From NCBI GenBank assembly GCA_003484865.1, contig DMZT01000218.1, positions 1-23,577 of the forward strand: a stretch of DNA of 23,577 nt, read 5' to 3'. Below, one piece after another: positions 1 through 9,579 of the stretch. Each line of letters begins with the position of its first letter. Positions within the stretch are counted from its first letter, which is position 1. The notes below the pieces were generated by a model. It ran no database searches and had not been told where the DNA came from. It was given only the letters and a program-made list of their open reading frames with translations. The position numbers were made by a program, and so were the translations under genes. Source of the stretch: Stenotrophomonas sp. (GTDB lineage: Bacteria > Pseudomonadota > Gammaproteobacteria > Xanthomonadales > Xanthomonadaceae).

Positions 1-704
1 TCGCCTGGAATCCGGCCCAGTCCGCCCGCGACATCGCGGCGGACTGGGCCGCGATGACGTTCGCGCCGGATCCCGAGGTGGTCGTGCCCATCGTCGAGAT
101 GATGATGGTCTCGCGCGAGGCCGCGGTGAACTACATGACGCCGCTGGGTCTGCACCACCTGATGGCGCGCGGGCACCATTACGGGCCCGGCCCCTGGGTG
201 GACGGCGGTCCGCGCGCGGACTGGACCGCCGTGTACTACCACCGCGCCGACCGCGATGGCATCGGCTTCGATCGCACCGCGAGCGGCAGCAACGCGGTGG
301 CCCAGTACGCCCCCGAGGTGGCCACCGTGTACGGCGACCTGGCGCGGGTGCCGGAGCCGCTCCTGTTGTGGTTCCACCATGTCCCGTGGAATCACCGCAT
401 GGCCTCGGGACGACCGTTGTGGGACGAACTGGTGGGGCGTTACTCCCTGGGTGTGCGTCAGGTGGAAGGAATGCAGGCCACCTGGGCAGGCCTGCAGGGC
501 AGGGTGGATGCGCAGCGGCATGCGCAGGTCGCCGCCTTCCTCAGCATCCAGCGGCGCGAAGCGCAGTGGTGGCGCGATGCCAGTGTGGCGTACTTCCAGT
601 CGATCAGCGGCAGGCCCTTGCCTGCGGGCGAAACCGCGCCGCCACACGCGCTGACCTGGTACCAGCATCTGCAGTTTCCTTCCGCGCCGGGAGATGGGCG
701 ATGA
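1..704 (+). CDS. aguA: GH67 alpha-glucuronidase, C-terminal part (5' end outside the window)
   Basis: The frame is open from the window edge (first full codon at 3) and gives the last 233 residues of a protein that is usually about 700-740 aa. It matches the C-terminal domain of family GH67: an N-terminal WNP motif, then GLHHLMARGHHYGPGPW, the stretch YYHRADRDGIGFDRT, GSNAVAQY, LLLWFHHVPWNHRM and a WWRDASVAYFQSISGRPLP ending. GH67 enzymes remove (4-O-methyl-)glucuronic acid from the non-reducing end of xylo-oligosaccharides. The catalytic acids lie in the central barrel, upstream of this window, so activity cannot be judged here. The stop overlaps the start of the esterase gene (ATGA, 701-704), so this gene is part of the xylan operon. 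The family call is by recognition and is firm; the symbol is the customary one for this family. Confidence 0.93.
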   Translation, partial: AWNPAQSARDIAADWAAMTFAPDPEVVVPIVEMMMVSREAAVNYMTPLGLHHLMARGHHYGPGPWVDGGPRADWTAVYYHRADRDGIGFDRTASGSNAVAQYAPEVATVYGDLARVPEPLLLWFHHVPWNHRMASGRPLWDELVGRYSLGVRQVEGMQATWAGLQGRVDAQRHAQVAAFLSIQRREAQWWRDASVAYFQSISGRPLPAGETAPPHALTWYQHLQFPSAPGDGR

Positions 705-2713
705 GTCGGCCACGGGCGATCCTCTGGATACTGGCGACCGCCGTGACATGCGCTGCCATGCCGGCGGTGGCACAGGAACCGGCAACACCGCTGCTGCATC
801 CGCTGTTCCAGGACCACGCCGTGCTGCAGCGCGACCAGCCGATTCCGGTCTGGGGCCATGCTGCGCCGGGCACCCCGGTTTCCGTGGCGTTCGCACGCCA
901 AACCGTCACCACGCGCGCGGATGCCGGCGGCCAGTGGCGTGCAACGCTGCAGCCCATCCCCGCTGGCGGCCCTCACGACATGACCGTCCGCGCAGGGCAG
1001 GCCACCCGGAACGTGCATGACGTGCAGATGGGCGATGTCTGGTTGTGTTCCGGGCAGTCGAACATGGACCTGCCGGTCTGGCGCGCGCTTGATGCAGATA
1101 GTGAGATCGCCTCCGCCACGCACCCGACGATTCGCCTGCTCACCGTGCCCAAGGCCGCAGCCGTTACGCCGCAGAGCACGTTCCCGGCGCCGACGGCGTG
1201 GAGGCCGGCGTCGCCAGCCGCGGTGCGCGACTTTTCCGCCGCCTGTTACTACTTTGCGCGTGAACTGCAGAAGACCGTCAACGTCCCGATGGGGCTGATC
1301 CAGGCGGCGTGGGGCGGCTCGCGGATCGAGGCGTGGACCAGCGCCGACGCGCTGCATACGCAGGGCGGCATGGACCCCGCGCTTGACCTGCTCGCGCTCT
1401 ACGCAAGCAACCCTGCGGCGGCAACCGCGGGCTGGGGCGAGGTATGGCAGCAGTGGTGGTCGACGCGCGACGGAACCCGGCAAGGCGACACTCCCTGGCA
1501 GCCAGGCGCAGACAACACGGCATGGCACACGGCCCCCGCCGCGCTGGGGGCATGGGAGCGTTGGGGCGTGCCGGACCTTGCCGCGTACAACGGCATGGTC
1601 TGGTACCGCACCCAGGTCACGCTGACCGCCGCGCAGGCGGCGCAGGGTGCACGGCTTGCGCTGGGCGCCGTCGATGAGACGGACATGACCTGGGTCAACG
1701 GCGTGGCGGTGGGCAGCCAGTACGGTGCCGGGGAGGCGCGGCGTTACACACTTCCGGCCGGGCTTTTGAACGCCGGTGAGAACACGGTGGTGATCAACGT
1801 ACTGGATACCTACGGCGAGGGCGGGCTGTCGGGACCGGCCGACGCTCACGCCGTGCAGCTGGACGACGGCACGCGCATCGTCCTGGACGCACCGTGGCAC
1901 TACCGGGTGGCGCCCGGCACACAACCACCGCCGGTGGCGCCCTGGCATGCCGCCACCGGTCTGTCGACGCTGCACAACGGCATGATCGCACCGCTCGGCG
2001 GCTATGGCCTGCGTGGGATGCTCTGGTACCAAGGCGAGTCGAACACGGCGGACGGTGCCGCTTATGCCAACCAGCTGCGCAGCCTGCGCGATGACTGGCG
2101 CAGCCGGTTCGGTGCGCGGTTGCCGTTGCTGGTGGTGCAGTTGGCCGGCTATGGGCAGCCGCCCCAGGCGCCGGTGGAGAGTGGCTGGGCGCAGGTGCGC
2201 GAGGCGCAGCGTCGCGTCGCGGCGGAAGACCCGCTTACCGGGCTCGCGGTGGCCATCGACATCGGCGATGCGTACGACATCCACCCGCCCAACAAACAGG
2301 AGCTGGGCCGGCGCCTGGCCCGGGTGGCACGTCACGTGGCCTACGGCGAACGGGCGCTGGCACCTTCCGGCCCGACGGTTCGCACCGTGTCGCGCGGGCA
2401 GGGCGAAGCAAGGATTGCGTTCGACAATGTCACCGGCACCCTGGTCACGACCGGTGCGAACGGCCCCATAGGATTCGAGCTCTGTGACGCCGATGCACGG
2501 CACTGCCGCTATGCCGACGCGGTGCTGGAGGGGCGTGAGGTTGTGTTGGATTGCATGGATTGCGTGGAGCCGGCCAGCGGCCGGCACGACCGGAGCGGCG
2601 CGTTGCGTGTGCGCTATTGCTGGGCGGACGGTCCGGTCTGCACGCTGCGCGACAGCAGCGGTGCGCCGGCCGGACCCTTCGAGCTTTCCCTTAACGCTGC
2701 GGAGGTTCGCTGA
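701..2713 (+). CDS. Secreted SGNH-type acetyl esterase (sialate O-acetylesterase family) of the xylan operon
   Basis: A protein of 670 aa. The ATG at 701 overlaps the previous stop (ATGA) and starts a clear signal peptide ending near AVAQ (about residue 25). SGNH motifs are present: GQSN with the nucleophile serine at about 120, the block III motif QGESN at about 444-448, and a D-x-H pair (DIH) at about 526-528. A jelly-roll/galactose-binding-like segment with WVNG and VNVLD-type strands is inserted at about 265-400, as in many sialate O-acetylesterase-like proteins of polysaccharide loci. Among xylanolytic genes the likely substrate is acetylated xylo-oligosaccharide rather than sialic acid; this is inferred from context. 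The open frame continues upstream to about 368, but that part overlaps the GH67 gene and lacks a signal peptide. It ends with a TGATG overlap with the next gene. Confidence 0.9.
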   Translation: MSRPRAILWILATAVTCAAMPAVAQEPATPLLHPLFQDHAVLQRDQPIPVWGHAAPGTPVSVAFARQTVTTRADAGGQWRATLQPIPAGGPHDMTVRAGQATRNVHDVQMGDVWLCSGQSNMDLPVWRALDADSEIASATHPTIRLLTVPKAAAVTPQSTFPAPTAWRPASPAAVRDFSAACYYFARELQKTVNVPMGLIQAAWGGSRIEAWTSADALHTQGGMDPALDLLALYASNPAAATAGWGEVWQQWWSTRDGTRQGDTPWQPGADNTAWHTAPAALGAWERWGVPDLAAYNGMVWYRTQVTLTAAQAAQGARLALGAVDETDMTWVNGVAVGSQYGAGEARRYTLPAGLLNAGENTVVINVLDTYGEGGLSGPADAHAVQLDDGTRIVLDAPWHYRVAPGTQPPPVAPWHAATGLSTLHNGMIAPLGGYGLRGMLWYQGESNTADGAAYANQLRSLRDDWRSRFGARLPLLVVQLAGYGQPPQAPVESGWAQVREAQRRVAAEDPLTGLAVAIDIGDAYDIHPPNKQELGRRLARVARHVAYGERALAPSGPTVRTVSRGQGEARIAFDNVTGTLVTTGANGPIGFELCDADARHCRYADAVLEGREVVLDCMDCVEPASGRHDRSGALRVRYCWADGPVCTLRDSSGAPAGPFELSLNAAEVR

Positions 2714-4410
2714 TGCGCCTGCTGATGGCCACGGTCGTTCTGCTGTTGTCGGCGACAGTGTCGCCACTGGGCGCTGCGCCTGCGTCTGCGCCGCCGGTTT
2801 ATTTCGACTGGTTCGACTATTCGGGTCACGACGCGGCCTTTGAAGCACCGCTGCCCGCCGGTCACTACCGCAACCCGATCCTGGCCGGCTTCCATGCGGA
2901 TCCCAGCATCGTCCGCGCCAACGACCGCTTCTATCTGGTCAATTCGAGCTTCACGTTCTTCCCGGGCATTCCGGTATTCGAGAGCATCGATCTGGTGCAC
3001 TGGAAACAGATCGGCAACGTGATCGACCGCCCGACGCAGCTGGACTTCGATGGATTGAACGTATCGCGCGGCATCTTCGCGCCGGCGATCGAGTACCACG
3101 ACGGCATGTTCTATGTGGTCACCACGGCCGTCGACAGTGGCGGCAACTTCATCGCGACCGCGCGCGACCCTGCCGGCCCCTGGTCCGACCCGCACTGGCT
3201 GCCCAGCGTGGAGGGCATCGACCCGTCGCTGTTCTTCGACGAAGACGGCGCCGTCTACCTGGTCAACAACGATGTGCCACCCGGTCCGCAGCGCTACGAA
3301 GGCCACCGCGCCATCTGGATGCAGCAGATCGATCTGGCCGCGTTCAAGCCGGTGGGGCCGCGCAGGGTGCTCATCGACGGCGGGGTGGAGCCGGCGAAGA
3401 ACCCGATCTGGATCGAGGGTCCGCATGTCTTCAAGCGCGATGGCTGGTACTACCTTTCCGATGCCGAGGGTGGCACCGGGCCGCAGCATTCCCAGGTGGT
3501 CCTGCGCAGCCGCGAGGTCTGGGGGCCCTACCTCCCGTATGCGGGCAATCCGATTCTTACCCAGCGCGACCTGCCGTACGACCGGCCGCTGCCGATCACC
3601 AACGCCGGCCATGCCGATCTGGTGGAAGGTCCGGACGGCGCCTGGTGGGCGGTGTTCCTGGCCAGTCGCAATTACCAGACGCGCCACTACAACACGGGGC
3701 GGGAGACGTATCTGCTGCCCGTGCAATGGCGGGATGGCTGGCCGGTGATCCTGCCGGCCAACCAGGCCATTCCGTACGTGGTCAAGGCGCCGTCGTGGAT
3801 GCAGGGCGATGCCTCGCAGGCCCCATCAACCGGCAACTTCGTCGATCGCGACGGCTTCGATGCACCGACGCTCGGCATGGGATGGTTGCGGGTACGCGTC
3901 CCCAAACAGGCGTGGGCAGACCTGGGCCTGCGTCCGGGTAGCTTGGCCGTGCATCCGTTGCCGGAGAACCTGGATACGCTGCGCAACCCCGCCTTCCTTG
4001 GCCGCCGTCAGCAGCATCTGCGCTTCGAGGCCAGCACCGACATGACGCGGCCGGCGACGGGTGTGGCGGCGGGCCTTGCTGCGTTCCAGAGCGAGCGTTA
4101 CTGGTACTTCCTGGGCGTGCGCAGCCTCGGCGGGGATCGCGTGGCGATCTTCCTGGAAGGGCGCGATGGCAGCGGCGTGACCCGCACCCTGGCCACGCGC
4201 ACCGCGACGGCGTCCACGTCGCTGCGCCTGAAGATCGCCGCTGACGGGGGCAGCTATGCGTTCGCATTCGACACGGATGATGGGCAGGGCTGGCAGACGC
4301 TCGCCGACGACGTGGACGGAACGGTGTTGAGTACGGATCGCGCAGGCGGCTTTGTCGGCGCGCTGCTGGGACCATTCGCGCGCGACGAGCGCGCCTTGAG
4401 GAGCAAATGA
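2713..4410 (+). CDS. Secreted GH43 beta-xylosidase / alpha-L-arabinofuranosidase
   Basis: A protein of 565 aa with an N-terminal signal peptide ending near APASA (about residue 26). The five-bladed propeller of GH43 shows all three expected acids: the general base in GFHADPSI (D63), the pKa modulator in GIDPSLFFDEDG (D170) and the general acid in WIEGPHVF (E235). Residues from about 385 to the end look like the beta-sandwich (concanavalin-like) C-terminal domain common in xylosidases of this family (FDAPTLGMGWLRVR, then ERYWYFLGVRS). It would cut xylose or arabinose from xylo-oligosaccharides in the periplasm or outside the cell. The start ATG overlaps the upstream stop by 1 nt, and the stop overlaps the GH3 start by 4 nt. 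Whether it acts on xylose or arabinose ends cannot be decided from sequence alone. Confidence 0.93.
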   Translation: MRLLMATVVLLLSATVSPLGAAPASAPPVYFDWFDYSGHDAAFEAPLPAGHYRNPILAGFHADPSIVRANDRFYLVNSSFTFFPGIPVFESIDLVHWKQIGNVIDRPTQLDFDGLNVSRGIFAPAIEYHDGMFYVVTTAVDSGGNFIATARDPAGPWSDPHWLPSVEGIDPSLFFDEDGAVYLVNNDVPPGPQRYEGHRAIWMQQIDLAAFKPVGPRRVLIDGGVEPAKNPIWIEGPHVFKRDGWYYLSDAEGGTGPQHSQVVLRSREVWGPYLPYAGNPILTQRDLPYDRPLPITNAGHADLVEGPDGAWWAVFLASRNYQTRHYNTGRETYLLPVQWRDGWPVILPANQAIPYVVKAPSWMQGDASQAPSTGNFVDRDGFDAPTLGMGWLRVRVPKQAWADLGLRPGSLAVHPLPENLDTLRNPAFLGRRQQHLRFEASTDMTRPATGVAAGLAAFQSERYWYFLGVRSLGGDRVAIFLEGRDGSGVTRTLATRTATASTSLRLKIAADGGSYAFAFDTDDGQGWQTLADDVDGTVLSTDRAGGFVGALLGPFARDERALRSK

Positions 4411-7106
4411 TGACGCGTGCGCCTTACCTCTGCAGTGGCCGTCGTGGCCCCACCTTCCGCACCCTGGTGCTGTGCGCTGCCATGGCAGCGGCGACCGCCG
4501 GTCATGCCGCGGAAACCCAGCCGTGGCTGGACACCTCGGCCAGCTTTGAAACCCGCGCCGCCGCGCTGGTGGGGCAGATGACCCTGGAGGAAAAGGCCGC
4601 CCAGATGCAGAACGCCGCGCCGGCCATCGAGCGCCTGGGCGTTCCGGCCTACGACTGGTGGAACGAGGGCCTGCACGGTGTGGCGCGGGCAGGACAGGCC
4701 ACGGTGTTCCCGCAGGCCATCGGGCTGGCCGCCACGTTCGATGTGCCGTTGATGGGGCAGGTGGCCACCACCATCAGCGACGAGGCACGCGCCAAGCATC
4801 ACCAGTTCGTGCGCGAGGGCTCGCATGGCCGCTACCAGGGCCTGACCTACTGGTCGCCGAACATCAACATCTTCCGCGATCCGCGGTGGGGCCGGGGCCA
4901 GGAAACCTACGGCGAAGACCCGTACCTCACCGCGCGCATGGGCGTCGCCTTCGTACACGGCCTGCAGGGCGACGACCCGGTGTACCGCAAGCTCGACGCC
5001 ACGGCCAAGCACCTGGCGGTGCACAGTGGTCCCGAAGCGGATCGCCACCACTTCGACGCACGGCCCAGCAAGCGCGACCTGTACGACACCTACCTCCCAG
5101 CCTTCGAGGCACTGGTCAAGGAAGGCCAGGTCGACGCGGTGATGGGCGCCTACAACCGGGTGTACGGCGAGTCCGCCAGCGCCAGCAAGTTCCTGCTGCG
5201 CGACGTGCTGCGCCGGGACTGGGGCTTCCAGGGCTACGTGGTGTCCGACTGCTGGGCCATCGTCGATATCTGGAAGCATCACAAAATCGTGTCGACCCGC
5301 GACGCCGCCGCGGCGCTGGCGGTCAAGAACGGCACCGAGCTGGAGTGCGGCCAGGAGTACGCCACGCTGCCCGCAGCCGTACGCCAGGGCCTGATCAGCG
5401 AAACGGAGATCGACGATGCGGTGACGCGCCTGTTCACCGCGCGGTTGCGGCTGGGCATGTTCGATCCGCCCGAGCGCGTGCGCTGGGCGCGGATACCCGC
5501 CTCGGTGAACCAGGCACCGGCGCATGATGCGCTGGCCCTGAAGGCCGCACAGGCATCGCTGGTGCTGCTGAAGAACGATGGCGTGCTGCCGCTGTCACGC
5601 ACCCTCAAGCGCATTGCCGTGGTCGGCCCGACTGCCGATGACACCATGGCATTGCTCGGCAACTACTTCGGCACACCGGCGGCACCGGTGACGATCCTGC
5701 AGGGGATCCGTGACGCGGCGAAGGGGGTGGAGGTGCAGTACGCACGCGGCGTTGACCTGGTCGAAGGGCGCGACGATCCCGGTGCGACACCGCTGATCGA
5801 GGCAGCGTACCTGCGGCCGTCCGCCGATTCCCCGGAACGTGGCCTGCGCGGTGAGTACTTCCGCACGCCCGATCTGTCAGGGACGCCGGCCCTGGTCCGC
5901 ACCGATGCGCAGATCGGTTTCCGCTGGGACCGGGGTTCACCCACCGACAACCTGCTGGCCCGCGGTGAAGCGTCGCCGGGGCAGGGCATTCCCAACGATG
6001 GCTTCAGTATCCGCTGGCGGGGCCAGCTGCTGCCGCCAGTCTCGGGCCGCTACCGGATCGAGGCGGCCGCCGACGACGGCTTCCGTCTCTACGTGGATGG
6101 CAAGCGGGTGCTGGACCACTGGGCCAACAGCGATCGCCTGCGCAGCGACGGTGTCGACCTGGACCTGCAGGCGGGCCGCGCCTATGAGCTCGCGCTGGAG
6201 TACTTCGATAACGAGCGCGACGCCGGCGTGCGGCTGGGTTGGCGCATGCCCGGGGCGAAGCCGCCGTTCGACGAAGCCGTCGATGCCGCCCGCAGCGCGG
6301 ATGTGGTGGTGTTCGTCGGCGGCCTGACCGGCGACGTGGAAGGCGAAGAGATGACGGTCAACTATCCGGGCTTCGCCGGCGGCGACCGCACCGACCTGCG
6401 CCTGCCCGCCACCCAGCGCGCCCTGCTGGACGCGCTGCACGCCACGGGCACGCCGGTGGTGATGGTGCTGACGGGAGGATCGGCGCTGGCGGTGGAGTGG
6501 GCCCAGGCGAACCTGTCCGCGATCCTGATGAGCTGGTATCCCGGGCAACGCGGCGGCACCGCCGTGGGCGAAGCGCTGTTCGGCGACGTCAACCCGGGCG
6601 GCCGGCTACCGGTAACGTTCTACAGCGCAGACCAGGTGATGCCCGCATTTGATGATTACGCGATGGAGGGCCGCACCTACCGCTACTTCCGCGGCACGCC
6701 GCTGTATCCCTTCGGCTACGGGCTGTCCTATACCCGTTTCGACTACGGCAAACTGAGCCTTGATGCGCCGCGCATCGCCGACAAGGGCGCGCTCAAGGTG
6801 CAGGTGGAGGTGGCCAACACCGGCGAGCGTGCGGGCGATGAAGTGGTGCAGCTGTACGTCCGGCGGTTGGCGGCCGGCGCAGGCGATGCGCAACAGACGC
6901 TGCGCGGCTTCCAGCGCGTTCATCTGGCGCCGGGCGAGCGGCGCACCGTGGCGTTCGATCTCGAGGCGCAGCAGGCGCTGCGCGAGTACGACGACGCGCG
7001 CGGCACCTATGCCGTGCCGCCCGGGGCGTATGAGGTACGGATAGGCGGCTCAAGCGCCGATGCCCGCGTGCGGAGCCGCTTCACCGTGGAGGCGAATCGT
7101 GACTGA
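4407..7106 (+). CDS. GH3 glycosidase with inserted PA14 domain (beta-xylosidase/beta-glucosidase type)
   Basis: A protein of 899 aa with a signal peptide ending near GHAA (about residue 34). The (beta/alpha)8 domain carries NEGLHGV, FPQAIGLAATFD, NINIFRDPRWGRGQETYGEDP, KHLAVHSGPE and the nucleophile motif VVSDCWAI (D281). The second domain begins near LVLLKNDGVLPL. A PA14 carbohydrate-binding module is inserted at about 479-614 (GLRGEYF through GFRLYVDG to GVRLGWR), followed by acidic residues E645, E647 and E648, among which the acid/base is expected. A fibronectin III-like domain follows YPFGYGLSYT near the C-terminus. The start overlaps the GH43 stop (ATGA) behind a GAGGAG ribosome site. 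In this operon a beta-xylosidase role on xylo-oligosaccharides is most likely, but GH3 specificity is broad. Confidence 0.93.
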   Translation: MMTRAPYLCSGRRGPTFRTLVLCAAMAAATAGHAAETQPWLDTSASFETRAAALVGQMTLEEKAAQMQNAAPAIERLGVPAYDWWNEGLHGVARAGQATVFPQAIGLAATFDVPLMGQVATTISDEARAKHHQFVREGSHGRYQGLTYWSPNINIFRDPRWGRGQETYGEDPYLTARMGVAFVHGLQGDDPVYRKLDATAKHLAVHSGPEADRHHFDARPSKRDLYDTYLPAFEALVKEGQVDAVMGAYNRVYGESASASKFLLRDVLRRDWGFQGYVVSDCWAIVDIWKHHKIVSTRDAAAALAVKNGTELECGQEYATLPAAVRQGLISETEIDDAVTRLFTARLRLGMFDPPERVRWARIPASVNQAPAHDALALKAAQASLVLLKNDGVLPLSRTLKRIAVVGPTADDTMALLGNYFGTPAAPVTILQGIRDAAKGVEVQYARGVDLVEGRDDPGATPLIEAAYLRPSADSPERGLRGEYFRTPDLSGTPALVRTDAQIGFRWDRGSPTDNLLARGEASPGQGIPNDGFSIRWRGQLLPPVSGRYRIEAAADDGFRLYVDGKRVLDHWANSDRLRSDGVDLDLQAGRAYELALEYFDNERDAGVRLGWRMPGAKPPFDEAVDAARSADVVVFVGGLTGDVEGEEMTVNYPGFAGGDRTDLRLPATQRALLDALHATGTPVVMVLTGGSALAVEWAQANLSAILMSWYPGQRGGTAVGEALFGDVNPGGRLPVTFYSADQVMPAFDDYAMEGRTYRYFRGTPLYPFGYGLSYTRFDYGKLSLDAPRIADKGALKVQVEVANTGERAGDEVVQLYVRRLAAGAGDAQQTLRGFQRVHLAPGERRTVAFDLEAQQALREYDDARGTYAVPPGAYEVRIGGSSADARVRSRFTVEANRD

Positions 7107-9579
7107 TACCCGCCACGGGGAGACCCCCGAGCACACGCTGTCCGTCCGGGAGAAGCTGGGCTACAGCCTGGGCGACCTCGCGGCCAACCTGATCTTCCAG
7201 ACGCTGATCACCTACCTGGCGTTCTTCTATACCGATGTGTACCGGTTGCCGCCCGCCACGGCGGCCACCATCATCTTCGTGATCGGCCTGCTGGGTGCCT
7301 TCGTGTTCACCCCGCTGATCGGCATTGCCGCCGACCGCACCGCCAGCCGCTGGGGAAAGTTCCGGCCCTGGATCCTGTGGACGGCGATCCCGTTCGGCGT
7401 GCTGTCACTGCTCGCCTTCAGCACGCCGGACCTGGGCGCACAGGGCAAGGTCCTCTATGCAGTGGTGACCTATGGCCTGCTGATGTTCGTGTACGCGGCC
7501 AACAACCTGCCGTACTCCGCGCTCAGCGGCGTGCTGACCGGCAGCATGGCCCAGCGCAACAGCCTCTCGGCCTACCGCTTCGTGGCGGTGATGATCGCGC
7601 AGTTCATCATCCAGGTCCTGCTGTTGCCGCTGGTGCTGATCCTGGGCGACGGGGATCGCGTGCAGGGGTTCGAACGGGTGATGACCGTGTTCGCGGTGGT
7701 GGGCACGCTGTTCTTCCTGATCACCTTCGCCACCACCCGTGAGCGCATCGTGCCGGCGAAGGAACAGACCGGCGGGGTGCTACAGGACCTGTCCGACCTG
7801 CTGCACAACCGGCCGTGGAAGGTGATGCTGGCCCTGACGGTGCTGGTCTTCATCAACCTGGCCCTGAAGGGCGGCACCTACATCTACTACTTCCAGTACT
7901 ACATGAGCGAGGCCGCGCTGGCGGGCTTTCTCGATACTTCCGGTTTCAACCGCTTCATCGGCGGATTGAACGCGACCCTCAACGGATGGGGCCTGTCCGG
8001 CTTCACCTGGCCGGAGGATCCGGCGACCTCGGCCTTCAGCCTGTTCAACGCCTGCGGCATCCTTTGCATGATCCTGGGCATTGGGGTCTCCCGGCGCCTG
8101 GCCGACCGCTTCGGCAAGCGTGATGTGTTCGGTGGCGCGCTGCTGGTCTCTACCGTGTTCCTGCTGGTGTTCTACCTGTTTCCGCCTACAGCGGTGGGGG
8201 TGGCCTTTGGCGCCTTCATGCTGCACGGGTTCTGCTACGGCATCACCATCCCGCTGCTCTGGGCGATGATCGCCGATGTGGCCGATTACTCCGAATGGAA
8301 GAACCATCGCCGCGCCACGGCAATCATCTTCTCCGCGATGCTGTGCGGGCTGAAGATCGGGCTCAGCATCGGCGGTGCGCTGGTTGCCGGCATTCTTGCG
8401 CACCACGGCTATCAGGCCGGCGCGGAACAACAGCCCCAGGCCGTGGTGGACGGCATCCGCCTGACCGTAAGCATCTACTGCTCCCTGCCGTTCCTGGTCG
8501 CGGTCGCGCTGCTCTTCTTCTACAAGATCGACAAGCGCATGGAGACGCGCATCGAGCAGGACCTGCACCTGCGTCGGCAGGGACCCACTCTTGATCAGCT
8601 CAAGGCGCATGCCATCTCCCCGCCGCTGGTGACCCACATCTACACGGCCGACCCCTCGGCCCATGTATTCGAAGGGCGCCTGTACATCTATCCGTCGCAC
8701 GATATCGACGGCGGCGCGCCCTTCGACGACGAGGGTGGCCACTTCCGCATGGAGGATTACCACGTGCTGCGGATGGACTCCCCCGAGGGCGAGGCCACCG
8801 ATTGCGGCGTGGCGCTGCATGTGCGCGACGTGCCCTGGGCCGCGCAGCAGATGTGGGCACCGGATGCGGCGCATCGCGACGGCCGTTACTACCTGTACTT
8901 CCCGGCCAAGGACGCGCAGGGCATGTTCCGCATCGGCGTCGCGGTGGCAGATCACCCAGAGGGCCCGTTCACTGCGGAGCCCGAGCCGATGGAGGGCACG
9001 TACTCGATCGACCCGGCCGTGTACGAGGATGATGACGGCACCCATTACCTCTACTTCGGCGGCATATGGGGCGGCCAACTGCAGAAGTACCGGGACAACC
9101 GCTTTGATGTGGCGCATGAGGAGCCCACCGGCGACGCGCCGGCACTCGGCCCGCGAGTCGGCCGGTTGGACGCGGGCATGACACGGCTGGCGGAGCCCAC
9201 GCGCGAGATCGTCATCCTGGACGAGCACGGACAGCCGCTGCGGGCTGACGACCATGCGCGTCGGTTCTTCGAAGGGCCGTGGCTGCACAAATACCAGGGG
9301 CGGTACTACCTTTCGTATTCGACCGGCGATACGCACCTGCTGTGCTACGCCATCAGTGACAGCCCATATGGACCGTTCACCTATACCGGCGTGATCCTCA
9401 AACCCGTGGTGGGCTGGACCACGCATCACTCCATCTGCGCGTTTGGGGGGCAGTGGTACCTCTTCTATCACGACGCCTTGTTGTCCGGCGGCGTGACCCA
9501 CCTGCGCTCGGTCAAGTGCACGCCGCTGCAGATGGAGGCGGACGGCAGCATCCGGACGATCGATCCGTATGGCGCTTGA
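7099..9579 (+). CDS. Fusion protein: GPH/MFS sugar transporter joined to a GH43 glycosidase
   Basis: One uninterrupted frame of 826 aa. Residues 1 to about 476 are a polytopic sugar transporter of the glycoside-pentoside-hexuronide type, with GYSLGDLAANLIFQ and the loop signature DRTASRWGKFRPW. Residues about 510 to 826 are a complete GH43 propeller with its three acids: ADPSAHVF (D518), YSIDPAVYEDDDG (D638) and FFEGPWLHKY (E725). The linker (about 477-510) is charged and has no stop. The start chosen is GTG at 7099, preceded by GGAGG (7088-7092) with 6 nt spacing. The open frame extends upstream to 7060, but that part overlaps GH3 and has no such site. With an even number of membrane helices the enzyme would face the cytoplasm, hydrolysing imported xylo-oligosaccharides. 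In most genomes these would be two genes, so a sequencing or evolutionary stop loss is the alternative. Confidence 0.88.
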   Translation: MTDTRHGETPEHTLSVREKLGYSLGDLAANLIFQTLITYLAFFYTDVYRLPPATAATIIFVIGLLGAFVFTPLIGIAADRTASRWGKFRPWILWTAIPFGVLSLLAFSTPDLGAQGKVLYAVVTYGLLMFVYAANNLPYSALSGVLTGSMAQRNSLSAYRFVAVMIAQFIIQVLLLPLVLILGDGDRVQGFERVMTVFAVVGTLFFLITFATTRERIVPAKEQTGGVLQDLSDLLHNRPWKVMLALTVLVFINLALKGGTYIYYFQYYMSEAALAGFLDTSGFNRFIGGLNATLNGWGLSGFTWPEDPATSAFSLFNACGILCMILGIGVSRRLADRFGKRDVFGGALLVSTVFLLVFYLFPPTAVGVAFGAFMLHGFCYGITIPLLWAMIADVADYSEWKNHRRATAIIFSAMLCGLKIGLSIGGALVAGILAHHGYQAGAEQQPQAVVDGIRLTVSIYCSLPFLVAVALLFFYKIDKRMETRIEQDLHLRRQGPTLDQLKAHAISPPLVTHIYTADPSAHVFEGRLYIYPSHDIDGGAPFDDEGGHFRMEDYHVLRMDSPEGEATDCGVALHVRDVPWAAQQMWAPDAAHRDGRYYLYFPAKDAQGMFRIGVAVADHPEGPFTAEPEPMEGTYSIDPAVYEDDDGTHYLYFGGIWGGQLQKYRDNRFDVAHEEPTGDAPALGPRVGRLDAGMTRLAEPTREIVILDEHGQPLRADDHARRFFEGPWLHKYQGRYYLSYSTGDTHLLCYAISDSPYGPFTYTGVILKPVVGWTTHHSICAFGGQWYLFYHDALLSGGVTHLRSVKCTPLQMEADGSIRTIDPYGA

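Noticed and set aside
458..2848. 796-codon minus-strand open frame opposite the esterase
   Set aside because: Composition dominated by R/H/A/P, no domain, and it covers well-supported genes on the other strand.
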